Positions 11,517-22,173 of a DNA stretch of 64,000 bases are shown here, piece after piece (within the stretch, counting starts at the first letter, position 1; every line of letters starts with the position of its first letter). The stretch is from Garcia nutans. Lineage: Eukaryota > Streptophyta > Magnoliopsida > Malpighiales > Euphorbiaceae. The stretch covers positions 7,750,001-7,814,000 of the forward strand of contig CANTUV010000072.1 in the NCBI GenBank assembly GCA_947685225.1, in the 5' to 3' direction. The notes beneath the pieces were generated by a model. It had not been told where the DNA came from. It saw nothing but the letters and a program-made list of their open reading frames with translations, and made no database searches. The position numbers and the translations under genes are program-made.

Positions 11517-11745
11517 GGACACGCCCATGGACATAGGCGTATCAATGGACGTGCCCTTGATGCTGCATACAAAAGCATTGACATGCCCAGTGACATGGAC
11601 GTGTCATCAAGCGTGCCTTTTACAATGTTTCACAGTAGCTGTGACACACCCAGTGACATGGGCGTGTCAATGGACGTGCCTTATATTCAAAATCTCAGTG
11701 GCACTGACACGCCCAGTGACATGGGCATGTCAATGGGCGTGTTAG
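11517..11745. repeat. GACACGCCC / GGGCGTGTC palindromic module
   Basis: Several imperfect inverted repeats in tandem. The clearest is GACACACCC (11643-11651), an 8-base gap, then GGGCGTGTC (11660-11668). A further copy follows before 11745. All lie immediately upstream of the TATA box at 11761. Confidence 0.85.
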
Positions 11746-11760
11746 GCAAAATTATCTACA

Positions 11761-11770
11761 CTATAAAAGC
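11761..11770 (+). promoter_or_regulatory. TATA box, Athila-like 5' LTR
   Basis: CTATAAAAGC, a strong plant TATA core, 16 bases after the last palindromic unit. Confidence 0.7.
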
Positions 11771-12701
11771 TGCACTGAAACACGAATTAGGGATCCGAAT
11801 TTCATATTACATAACCTAGAGCCGACTTCTAAAGTAAGGAGGAGAGTTTTGGAGATGAGATTGAGGGTGAAGACATATTTTAAACAAGATCTAAACCAAG
11901 ATTCAAGGATTCAAGAGAAGATATACAAATTATTCGCAATGGATTGTTTGGATTCTTTTTCTTATTTCTCTTGTTCTAGTTTTCTGATTTTGAACATGAA
12001 CTAATTTATTCTCTATCTAGATATTGATGAACCCTAGCTTTATTGTATGGATTGGATAATTTTATTAAATTGAATCATTTGATTGAGTTGTTTTATTCTT
12101 ATGATGCTTAATGATTTATTTCCAATTAATAATAGCATGCTTATTGATTGGTTGCAATTTTCATATTATTGACTTGAGAAAGCTTGATATGAATTGAATA
12201 TTCATAAGAATTGAGGATTGATTGGGGTACTAGAGATAGACTTACAAGATCCTTTGGTTTATAATTCCTTATTCTTAATGTAAGATCTATTTAATTATGT
12301 TTGAGAAGAGATTTCGGCATTCTACTTAGTGATTAGGGATTAATTCGCTTGAGAAAGGTTTCAGTCTAATTTAGAGGAATACCAATTCAACTCTATCATT
12401 TGGTTTAATTGAATTGATTTTCATAAATATAATTGTGGCTAGGGGGATTCAATATCTGGATAGTATCATCACCTTCAATCAATCCATTCAACTCTCAATT
12501 TCTCTATATTTTCAGTTATTAAGTTAATCATCTTTAATTACAAAATTTCACAAAACTATTGAGTCTCTAAACAACGGTTAAAATTTGCACTAGTACTTAG
12601 CCTTGTCCTCAGTGGAACGATAACGCACTCACTACTTTATTACTTTAGCGACCCATGCACTTGCGATATTGAAATAGCATAGGTTCTTGCCATTAAGTTT
12701 T

Positions 12702-12719
12702 TGGCGCCGCTGCCGGGGA
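12702..12719 (+). other. Primer-binding site, tRNA-Asp type
   Basis: TGGCGCCGCTGCCGGGGA differs by one base from the complement of the 3' end of plant tRNA-Asp, six bases after the 5' LTR. It is a classical Athila/Tat primer site. Confidence 0.85.
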
Positions 12720-12897
12720 CAACGATTTTCAGTATTAGTAAAATAATTAAGACTGTTGATTTAGTTTTATTTTCTTTTGAATCAAGACTTTTATTTGTTT
12801 TCTTTTAATTTGTTTGTTTGTTGTGTTTGAATTTATTTTTAATTTGATTGTTTGTTTGTTTTTCTTTAAACTGTTAAGTGCTCTTTTTGTTGTAAAG

Positions 12898-13988
12898 ATG
12901 AAGTTTTCACAGTACGGGGGAGTTTATGATAGGGACTATAATTTTGACATGGCATGGCAATTCGCGGAATTAACGAATCAACCTATGATGCTAAATGCTA
13001 GTGGAAGAGTACCTATGCCACGCCAAGAGATATGTGCAGCATGTGGCAATGCAGGACATAGTGCCAATACATGTTCATTTGGTTTTGAATGATACCAAGA
13101 ATGGCAAGAGGAAGAATATGACTACCAAAGTTTCCAGGAAATGGGTAGAAATGACCCATATTCCAATTCTTATAATCCAAGCTGGGAAAGCCACCCAAAT
13201 TTTTCTTGGAAAATCAGTTGTAAATTCCACCTCAATAATTTTTGCAGCCTTACCGAGGAAGTTCTTACTCTTAAGAACAATTTTCAAACCAAGACCACCT
13301 TAAGGAACCCACATTGGAGGATAAGTTAAATGCCTTTATTCAAAAACACGCACAAAATCAAGATCACCTTAAGGAACCCACTTTGGAAGATCGTTTGAAT
13401 TCCTTCATTCAAAATAGCCCACAAAATGAAGATCAACCTAAGGAACTCACATTGGAGGAAAGATTGAATGCCTTCATTCACAATAGCGTGCAACATCAAG
13501 CTCAATGCAAGCAATCCATAGTGGAAGATGATTAGAATGCTTACCTTCAACCAGGCACACATAAGCAGGAAGGGAGTAATGAGAGGTTTGATTCTTTGGA
13601 AGAATCAGTGAAGAGGATAGAAACTCAAGTTGGCCAACTGGCACATCAACTCCAAGCACACCAAAAGGAGGAATTTCCTAGCCAATTAGAGAAAATTGAG
13701 GTAATCACAAATTTGAGGAATGAACAGGTAATATATAATAATTTTTGTGATTCCTTTGATGCAGGTACTAATCAAGAAGAAAATGGTGAGGAGATCCAAT
13801 CCAACATAGAGGAGCTGAGTCAAACAAAGGAGGAGGAGAATTTGGAAGCATCAACTTGGATAAAATTGCATGAACCTCCAAATCCTTTTATGCCACCAAT
13901 TTCATTCCCATGTAGGCTGGAGGAAGAGAAACAAGTTCCTATAGCATTGGAGGATCACCCCAAGACAACCTATAGATTTTTGTTTTGA
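12898..13988 (+). pseudogene. gag: Athila-like Gag (zinc-knuckle and C-terminal part only)
   Basis: ATG at 12898 opens a short N-terminus and a perfect CX2CX4HX4C zinc knuckle (CAACGNAGHSANTC, about residues 44-57), then TGA at 13090. The same frame stays open to a stop near 13329; the rest continues in another frame (13314-13988) after a shift, with an in-frame TAG near 13534. The C-terminal part shows the Athila-family pattern E-T-Q-V-G-Q-L-A followed by LPSQ-like sequence. Four tandem units of 23 codons (starts 13296, 13365, 13434, decayed 13503) encode KEPTLEDRLNSFIQN-like repeats. The capsid-type retrotrans_gag domain that should precede the knuckle is absent, so the protein is N-terminally deleted relative to normal Athila Gag. 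Confidence 0.8.
13296..13571 (+). repeat. 69-bp in-frame tandem repeat within gag
   Basis: Three clear copies and one decayed copy with an exact 69-base (23-codon) period, anchored on CACCTTAAGGAACCCAC at 13296, 13365 and 13434. Confidence 0.9.
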
Positions 13989-14092
13989 AGCAAATTCGCC
14001 GTCACCATACTCTTGGCACCGTACTCACATTTATCCATTCATGGACATGAAAGGGCAGTTTTCTCTCTCTTCATTATTTCTTGTTTTACACA

Positions 14093-14130
14093 CACATTGG
14101 GGACAATGTGCATCTTAAGTGTGGGGGAGA
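14093..14130 (+). other. Hairpin and polypurine tract after gag
   Basis: CACATTG-GGGA-CAATGTG (14093-14110) is a perfect 7-base stem, followed by GTGTGGGGGAGAGG. The arrangement is usual near the 3' end of Athila/Tat elements. Confidence 0.7.
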
Positions 14131-15097
14131 GGTATACTTTCTTGATTGAATTTTTACTATTTCATTATTTCTATTTGATTCATTTGTCTTAATTAATTTC
14201 TATAAATTATTTTTTTTTGGATTTAAGTAAGCTAGATTATTGTAGTAAGTGTGAATTGATGTGGTTTCCCTTTATATGTTGAACTAATTTGAGATTTCCT
14301 AAATGACAATTTCTTGTTGAGGTTAACTTAGTGATCTTGATCAATTGCTGAGGATCGATTGTAATAGCTATAATTAGGTAGTGGATTGATGGAAATTGGA
14401 CACATCTGAAGTTTAAAACCTTAGTTACATTTTTGAGCATGTTATAATTCCTTAGATTCTTGAGTCAGACTTAGTATAACCCTTAAGTTTTCGACCCTTT
14501 TTTTGTTTAAAAAAATAATAATAAAATAAAAAATATAAATATAAATAAATAAATAATTCTAATTAAAGGAGCTTTGAAAATTTATCCCTGTTCCACTGAT
14601 TTTTTACTCTTAAATTAAAACAAATGAGTTGGAATCATGAATAGTGCTAGTAGCCATTTGAATGTTGATTCTGGCTGAGTAACCGGGGGTCGGCATCATA
14701 AATATTTACCTTCACGTCAAAAGGTTAGTATCAGTTCAAATAAGTCAGGCTCCTTAAAATGCATATATATGTGTATATACATTTTAAAAAATGAAGGTTA
14801 GAGAACTTAAGAGAAAATTTACATTTTTCGTACTTTGTTCATGGCTTTCGGATTTTCTGGAATTTTATGCTTAATCTTTTAACTCTGGATTTTTAGGTTT
14901 TAGGTCTGTGAAATTTTTGTTTTGAAACTTCTTGATTCAGCTGTTATGATTGTGAATTAGTTTTTGGATTGAGAACGTCGGGCTTTCTGATTCGAGTATT
15001 GTTAAAACTTTTCTTTTCTTTTGAATATAGCGGGGGTCCGTCACTTCTGCTTATTACAGTGATTTAGTTTGCTTGAGGACAAGCAAAAACTCTAAAA
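14131..15097 (+). other. 3' non-coding region of Athila-like element
   Basis: No gene seen. It contains an A-rich stretch (14511-14560) and near its end the perfect 8-base hairpin TTTGCTTG-AGGA-CAAGCAAA (15068-15087), a signature found just before the 3' LTR in this lineage. Confidence 0.7.
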
Positions 15098-15224
15098 TGA
15101 GTTTAATTTGCTTATTCAAGTGCTTTTTAGGGTTAAGTTTAGGAATTCTCTGTATTTTGAGGTGTATGATCATTTTAGAGGAATTACGGATGAAAGTATA
15201 AGAAAAGAACAAAATTCATCAATG

Positions 15225-15450
15225 GACACACCCATGGACATGGGCGTGTCAATGGACGTGCCCTTGATGCTGCATACAGAAGCATTGACACACCCAGTGA
15301 CATGGACGTGTCATCAAGCGTGCCTTTTGCAATGTTTCACAGTAGCTGTGACACGCCCAGTGACATGGGCATGTCAATGGACGTGCCTTATATTCAAAAT
15401 CTCAATGGCACTGACACGCCCAGTGACATGGGCATGTCAATGGGCGTGTC
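15225..15450. repeat. GACACGCCC palindromic module (3' LTR copy)
   Basis: Same units as at 11517-11745, for example GACACGCCC (15350-15358) facing GGGCATGTC (15367-15375). Confidence 0.85.
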
Positions 15451-15467
15451 AGGCGAAATTATCTGCA

Positions 15468-15477
15468 CTATAAAAGC
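15468..15477 (+). promoter_or_regulatory. TATA box, Athila-like 3' LTR
   Basis: CTATAAAAGC, identical to the 5' LTR copy at 11761. Confidence 0.7.
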
Positions 15478-16704
15478 TGTGTTGAAGAACAAATTAGGGA
15501 TCCAAATTTCATATTACATAACCTAGAATCAACTTCTAAAGCAAGGAGAGAGTTTTGGAGCTGAGATTGAGGGTGAAGACATATTTTAAATAGGATCTAA
15601 ACCAAGATTCATGGATTCAAGAGAAGATATACGAATTATTCGCAATGGATTGTTTGGATTCTTTTCCTTATTTCTCTTGTTCTAGTTTTCCGATTTTGAA
15701 TATGAACTAATTTATTCTCTATCTAGATATTGATGAACCCTAGCTTTATTGTATGGATTGAATAATTTTATTAAATTGAATCATTTGATTGAGTAGTTTT
15801 ATTCTTATGACGCTTAATGATTTATTTCCAATTAATAATAGCATGCTTATTGATTGGTTGCAATTTTCATATTATTGACTTGAGAAAGCTTGATATGAAT
15901 TGAATATTCCTAAGAATTGAGGATTGATTGGGGTACTAGAGATAGACTTACAAGATCCTTTGGTTTATAATTCCTTATTCTTAATGCAAGATCTATTTAA
16001 TTATGATTGAGAAGAGATTCCGACATTCTACTTAGTGATTAGGGATTAATTCGCTTGAGAAAGGTTTTAGTCTAATTTAGAGGAATACCAATTCAACTCT
16101 ATCATTTGGTATAATTGAATTGATTTTCATAAATATAATTATGGCTAGGGGGATTGAATATCTGGATAGTATCATCACCTTCAATCAATCTATTCAACTC
16201 TTAATTTCTCTATATTTTCAGTTATTAAGTTAATCATCTTTAATTACAAAATGTCACAAAACTATTGAGTCACCAAATAACGGTTAAAATTTGCACTAGT
16301 ACTTAGCCTTGTCCTCAGTAGAATGATAACTCACTCACTACTTTATTACTTGAGTGACCCATGCACTTGCGGTATTACAATAGCATAGGTTCTTGCCATC
16401 AATCAAGTTACTGCATGTTCTTATTAATCAAAGAAAATGAAGCTACTGTGAGCATGAATAATTTATGATTAAAGATCAAACCTCCATCATTGGTTCCACA
16501 AAAAAGTTGATTTTTGATGAACAATGTGAAGATAGTATGTACTCTGGCTTCTTCTTTAGTTGTCTTGATATTTCTGTTTGTTGTTTGCTTCGTTCTCCAA
16601 AAAAAGCTACTGCTGTTCTTCTCTGTTTGTTATTGCCTCTTCTATTTTGTGGTTTAATATCTCTTAATATTAATTGCTGACCCTTGTTAAAGTCTAAAAC
16701 GTTA

Positions 16705-16714
16705 TTATTTATAG
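16705..16714 (-). promoter_or_regulatory. TATA box, Tat-2 3' LTR
   Basis: CTATAAATAA on the minus strand, about 100 bases from the GTCGACCT palindromes. Confidence 0.6.
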
Positions 16715-16813
16715 GCCAAAAATCTCACTCAGAATCCCTAGCCCTACTATTAATCCGTCCTTAAAATAAATTTTAATTCAATTTGGAAACTAATTTCAAA
16801 AAACAATTGAAAC

Positions 16814-16932
16814 CATGTCGATCTGGGCAACTAGATCGACATGGACCAAAGTCATGTCGACCTGGGGCATCTAGGTCAACATGGCCTTTGGCTCATGTCG
16901 ACCTGGGACATCTAGGTCAACATGAGCCAAGG
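16814..16932. repeat. CATGTCGACCT palindromic module
   Basis: Three units. The first is perfect: CATGTCGATCT (16814-16824) facing AGATCGACATG (16833-16843). The T in both arms at the position that is C/G in other units is a paired change. Confidence 0.9.
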
Positions 16933-17214
16933 CTCATATCACCTAGGCCTCCCAACTTGAACTAATTTTGCATTTTTAATTTTTTTTTGGACCGGACCGT
17001 CTAAAAGAACTTGGTTTAGGGTTTTGTAGTTGAGTTTGTGACTTTTAAAATTGGACTGACTTATTAGAAGTTGTAAATCGGATTGAATTTATTTTGGCAT
17101 CCATTAATCAGGACCGTATCAAATTGGGGTCAAAATTAAGGGTCTACAGTTTGCCCCCTGCTTGAGCGATCTGAGACTACAGTAAAAGAGAGCGAAAAAC
17201 AATATGATTTTTGA

Positions 17215-18420
17215 CTAATTTTTGATGAGGATGGGTATTTAGATTTGATTTGGGCACTTGGACTCGAGACTAAACTTTATTTGGGTACTTGGACTCGAGA
17301 CTGAATTGAATTTGATTTGGGTACTTGGACCCGAGACTTAATTTGATTTGGGTACTTGGACCCGTGATTGAATTGGATTTGGACTCGAGATTGGATACTT
17401 AGACCCGAGATTGAATTTGATTTGGGTACTTGGACCCGAGACTAGATTGGATTTGGGTACTTGGACCCGAGATTGGGTACTTACACTCATGACTGAATTG
17501 GATACTTGGACCTGAGACTAGGTACTTGGACCCGAGACTAAATTGAATTTGGGTACTTAGACCCGAGATTGGATACTTAGACCCAAAACTATATTAGATT
17601 TGGGAACTTGGACCTGAGACTGAATTGAATTTGGGTGCTTTGATCTGAGATTGGATACTTGGACCTGAGACTGAATTGAATTTGGGTGCTTGGATCCGAG
17701 AATGGATACTTGGACCCATGATTGAATTGGGTATTTGGACCCGAGACTAAATCAAATTTGGGTACTTGGACCCAAATTTTACTTGATTTGGGTGCTTGGA
17801 CCCGAGACTGGATTGAATTTCGGTACTTAGACCCGAGACTAAATTGAATTTGGGTACTTAGACCCGAGACTGAATTGGGTGCTTGGACCCGAGACTAAAT
17901 TAAATTTGGATACTTAGACCCGAGATTGGATACTTAGACCCAAAACTAGATTAGATTTGGGTACTTGGACCTGAGACTGAATTGAATTTGGGTGCTTGGA
18001 TCTGAGATTGGATACTTGGACCTAAGACTGAATTGAATTTGGGTGCTTGGATCCGAGAATGGATACTTGGACCCATGATTGAATTGGGTACTTGGACCCG
18101 AAACTTGATTGGATTTGGGTACTTGGAACTGTGATTGGGTAATTTGGGTTCTGGACCCAAGCTAAGTTCTGAACTTAAGGATAATTTGGATTTTGGACCC
18201 GAGCTAAGTTTTGGACTTAATAGGGAATTTAGGTTCTGGACCTAAGCTAAGTTCTACTTAATGATAATTTGGGTTCTGGACCCGAGCTAAGTTCTGGACT
18301 TAAGAGGGAATTTAGATTCTGGACCTATGCTAAGTTCTTGACTTAAGAGGAAATTTAGGTTCTGGACCTATGTTAAGTTCTTGACTTAAGAGAAATTCGG
18401 GTTTCAGACCAAAATATTTG
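17215..18420. repeat. Variable tandem array in Tat-2 3' UTR
   Basis: Dozens of imperfect units of roughly 30-40 bases on GGGTACTTGGACCCGAGACT and TGAATTGAATTTGGGT, with a higher-order duplication (about 17570-17720 again at about 17930-18080). From 18130 the units become TTCTGGACCCGAGCTAAG, resembling the array at 4253. Confidence 0.9.
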
Positions 18421-20778
18421 AAAGTGAGTTTGAAAATATTTCATATACGCATAAACTCAAAAATTAAAATGGAGAATCTTTGCCCCCTGTGTAGGCTCAA
18501 ACCAAAGATTTTTCTATGCGGGCTCTAATTGATGTTTGTATTTTGTTTTATTCCTTTCATAAACATGTATTTCTTCTTTTGCAAAATGACTGGAGCTTCC
18601 TCAAGCAATAGGCTTTCCATGCAACCTTTATTCAATATCTTCTTTTGATTCTTTACTTCACAAGGTGTTTGCTGTTCACTTTGACAAAGAATAGACAATA
18701 CAAGACAAGAAAGTGTGATGTGATATACTCATGTATGCATGAATAATACTTACAATGGTTACATCGACTCATAGACTGAGGTTATTAGCTGAAATGTTCT
18801 CACAAATTTCTTTCAGATGCCCGTTTAAGTCTTGCTTTGGAATGACAGGATGCTTCACATTTATGGCTTTTATCTTCGAGATATTGAAAACATGAATAAT
18901 GGAGGCCCCAAGTAGCAGAAATAAATCCATTTCCAATTATGATTCAGTATGTCAATTGGTAGCTTAATGACCTTGCAAGTAATCATTTCCTTAACCCAAT
19001 GTGTCCTTCGAGGTTCGATAGTTCAACATACTCCCATTAACTTGAAGGCTTTGTATATATATATATATATATATTCAATTTTGAATTTTGATTTTAAAAT
19101 CAAATGTTGGCTTTGCCAAATTAATGTCAATTTACCTCAGGACTTGATTTTTCAAATTAACATATCTATAACATGACAACCTTAGTTACCATACTAAACT
19201 CGGGAATCATTTCTATTTAAGCAAGAATTGTTGCACTTCAAATAGGCACATACACATTACTTGGCCAAAAGTCTCATTTGAGTTTGAATATTGTCTATCT
19301 CATATGCATGCTTATCCAAACTATCTCTACAAATAGACTCTACCTACCAAGAGAGATCAACAAATCTTTGATAGGCTTGAAATGGGGTCTATAAGGGACA
19401 CGGGTTAAATGAGAGCCATTTTGAGATTGGAGCTGGTGTGACACAAAGGACAAACCTTCACATTACAAACTACTTGTTGGAACTTTAGACAGTTGGGAGT
19501 ATGAAAAGATAAAGCATTAAACGTTCTCCCATTTTCTTTGCATTAATCTGGATCTCGATTGGGACAATCTTCATATCTTGGCAAAAAGTTTGGTACCCAT
19601 ATTCATTTCTTTTCTTCTTCTCCATTTTCTTTCTTTTTATTTTTCTTACTCTTCTCTTTCTTTGAGCATTTTATCATTTTTTCCTTCTTCCTTGCAGGAC
19701 CATCAAGTACAGAACTTTCAAAAACTGGGTGACCTTTCTCCTTTTTCTTTTATTTTGATCGAATCTTTGGTTGGGTTGGACCAATTCAAGTCAAACTGTC
19801 CATATAAACTAAATGGAAGCCACTTGTTGTCTTAGGTAAAAGAGAACTCAATTGGATTTTTGAACCATTTTGGGTTTTCTTTTCTTTTTTTTTTCTTTTC
19901 TCTTTTTTTTTTGTTTTTTTCCTTTCCCTTTCTTTCTTTCTTTCTTTCTTTTTTTTTTGTCTTTTCTCTTTTTTTTTGTTTTCTTTTCTTCCCTTTTTTT
20001 TTGTTCTAGCTCTAAAAGAGTTGTCTTGTATGTACCAACTTGGGTTTCTAATAATGGATGAGTGGAGTGACATAATCTTCATTAACAGGGATCAATCATT
20101 TGTCACTCTGATGTTATCATGATAGATTGGAGATATTAGGTGAACTTCAACTACCCTTATAGTCTTGATAACATCAACTATCCTTATATTTTTTACTATG
20201 CATTCCTTTCTTTGATCATCTTGCCTCTTCATCTTAGTGATCATAAGGCTTGTCAAAAGTATCACAACAGCTCAGGATAGGTTGTTGGGGTTTGTAAGTC
20301 AATGAAAATAAAGCTAAAATTTTATGAAGGCTCCAAGGGACAACTAGGGATTGATATTTAATTGGGTGGATACTAGTTGTTGGCTAACCAAACAATGCCT
20401 AGATCATTTCTCCCTTAAATAAGTAGAGTTCAATTTCTCCTCAAAAGTTTGTCAGAGCATGTTCTAAGACTGACTAGGACCTAGACAAAGGTAATTATGC
20501 AGGAGCCCTTTCTAAGTAAGCATACACAACTCAATGCTATAAAGCAATTCTCTCACCTAGTAAAGTCATTCAAGTCATGATGCTTAGACACATTAATTTA
20601 TGAACATCAAGCTAGATTCCTCATCGGTTGAGCACCAAAATGACCAAAAGACCAACAAAAATTTTATGAAAGTAATTTATTCAAATAAATTTAAATTTGA
20701 AAAACACGATTGTTCCAATTAAATATTAAAGAAAGTAAAATTGAAAAGCAACATCCAAGCTAAGGAAAGTTTGTTGAG
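18421..20778 (-). other. Non-coding region of Tat-2 between gag and the tandem array
   Basis: No gene seen. It is related, in opposite orientation, to 39967-40660 and 42794-44550 of Tat-1, so it is an old shared part of the family and not random filler. It contains a second PPT-like tract (complement of TTTGCCCCCTGTG, about 18480), a TA microsatellite (19053-19072) and a long T/C-rich tract (19870-20010). Confidence 0.7.
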
Positions 20779-22173
20779 TTAAGGTTCTTTTCGTTTCACA
20801 TCTTCAATATTTCTATCTTGAAAGGATGATAAAACAAAATCTTCTTCCAATCTTTTTCCTACCATGAAGGTTGCTGGTGGTGGCACTCTTCCAAATTTAG
20901 GCAAAGGATTGTTCTTAGTATTGGGTTTGTTTGGCTCAGGTAGCTTACCACTGTCGATTAGATTCTGGATCTCATGCCTCAACTTCATACAATTGTCCGT
21001 TTCATGTCCAGGCCTTTGATGGAATTGGCAAAATGCATTTGTATCAAAGTTAGGTGGAAGAGGATTAGGCAAAGGATGAGGATTCAATGGTTGTAACAAT
21101 CCCTTCTTTTGTAGCTTATTGAGAACCCAAGACAGCGACTTACCTAATTCTAAAAACTACCTCATTCCTCTTTGACTAGTGGCATTAACATCAACTTCTT
21201 TTTGTGTGCTTTGATTGTCTGACTGGTAGTTCCCTTTCTCATTCCTTCTTATTGAAAAGCGATTCTTCTCCCTTTTCCATACTTCAATTTGCAGACCAGC
21301 TTGGAGAAGATCTTTGATATCCCTTATAAGGGTGTGAGACATTCTTTCACAGAGATTGGGTAGGGAACCTCTCACAATCATCTTTATTTGATCAGATTCA
21401 TCGGGCCTCTTCCTGAGCAATATAGCCTTATTCCTCCACCTTTTCACATAGTCAATAAAATTCTCATTTGGCCGTTGTCTAATGGCTTCCACCTCCATCA
21501 AGGTTACTTCCAGCTCGACATTGTACCCATATTATTGAATGAAAGCCTTATACAATATGTCCCAATCTTTTTGAGTACTTTCCTCTAAGATGTTGAACCA
21601 ATTTTGGACAATAGGGTCCAATGAGAGTATAAAGTACCTTAGAGTTTTAGCCTTAGTAACTCTAGCAGATTGCATGGCAATGATGTACTACTTCACATGG
21701 AGATGAGGATTTCCAGTACCATTGTACCTAGCGAAGGAAGGCATCTTGAACTTATAAGGGACCTCCTCATCTTGTTCAAATAGTTTGTCAATCTCGGACA
21801 TCTCTTCAATTTTTAGCTTCTTCTCAATTTTCTTTTTTAAATCAGCAATCATCTTCTCAACATCAGACGTCTCGGTCTTTTCAATAGTTGTCTTCTTAAT
21901 AACCTTTGGATCCTTTTTGTCTTGAGGATCTTGGAAGTATTGAGCCCAGTCATCATCATTATCAAGGGCTGCCTTATCATAATCAAAAGCCACTTCACCA
22001 TCCTTAGCCTTCCCTTTGTCCTTTGGCTTCATGGTGCTAGTAGATACTTCGGTATTGTTCCCTAAAATTGTAGCCGATTGATTCTTCATGGTCTCGGCCA
22101 GGGCCTCCTTTATTTCTTCCATCTTGGCATTGAGTGCGTCATCCACCATTCCTTGAATTTGTTCGGCCTCCAT
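20779..22173 (-). pseudogene. gag: Tat-2 Gag with three in-frame stops
   Basis: One continuous minus-strand frame of 465 codons starting MEAEQIQGMVDDALNAKMEE, closed only by TAG 21690-21688, TAA 21534-21532 and TAG 21159-21157. In order it shows a charged N-terminal helix, a central retrotrans_gag-type capsid region (with RPNENFIDYVKRWRNKA around codon 230), a basic linker and a C-terminal zinc knuckle CQFHQRPGHETDNC (C-x2-H-x4-H-x4-C, with His in place of the second Cys) followed by LRHEIQNLIDSGKL. This ending is typical of Tat/Ogre Gag, which forms the virus-like particle around element RNA. The frame ends at 20779 and no protease or polymerase follows. The absence of frameshifts suggests recent loss of function. 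Confidence 0.9.

Larger units (their letters stand above)
11332..12695 (+). repeat. 5' LTR of Athila-like element
   Basis: Begins TGATAAGTGC, a start typical of Tat/Athila LTRs. U3 carries the ACACGCCC palindromes (11517-11745) directly before the TATA box. It ends at CATTA; the 3' copy ends CATCA, so the original terminal CA has mutated here. Confidence 0.9.
11332..16401 (+). mobile_element. Athila/Tat-type gag-only LTR retrotransposon (TR-GAG-like)
   Basis: 5' LTR 11332-12695 (TGATAAGTGC...CATTA), PBS 12702-12719, gag pseudogene 12898-13988, PPT-like tract near 14120-14130, 3' LTR 15098-16401 ending CATCA. Both sides are flanked by the 5-base target duplication ATCAA (11327-11331 and 16402-16406). 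Between the gag stop and the 3' LTR there are 1.1 kb with no protease, RT, RNase H or integrase in any frame, so the element is non-autonomous by design or by loss. It sits inside a Tat-2 LTR. Confidence 0.9.
15098..16401 (+). repeat. 3' LTR of Athila-like element, 5'-truncated
   Basis: Matches the 5' LTR from its base 60 onward (TGAGTTTAATTT, 15098 versus 11391). The first 59 bases, including TGATAAGTGC, and the terminal polypurine tract are missing. TATA box at 15468-15477 and palindromes at 15225-15450 are kept. Confidence 0.9.
11283..17148 (-). repeat. Partial 3' LTR of Tat-2, interrupted by an Athila-like element
   Basis: The two pieces 11283-11331 and 16402-17148 align with consecutive parts of the Tat-2 5' LTR at about 24510-25332: the ATTAAAGTTATTAAAAC start, TACTGCATGTTC words, GAAGCTACTGTGAGCATG, a TATA box and the GTCGACCT palindromes. 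The right edge GGGTCTACA at 17148 abuts the polypurine tract (complement, 17149-17165). Its U5-side half is missing, replaced by the LTR ending at 11282. Confidence 0.8.

Noticed and set aside
17215..18420. Possible centromeric or other independent satellite
   Set aside because: It sits between gag and the PPT of Tat-2 in correct order, so it is the element's 3' UTR array.
19870..20082. Lysine-rich frame on the minus strand
   Set aside because: It is a translated T/C low-complexity tract.
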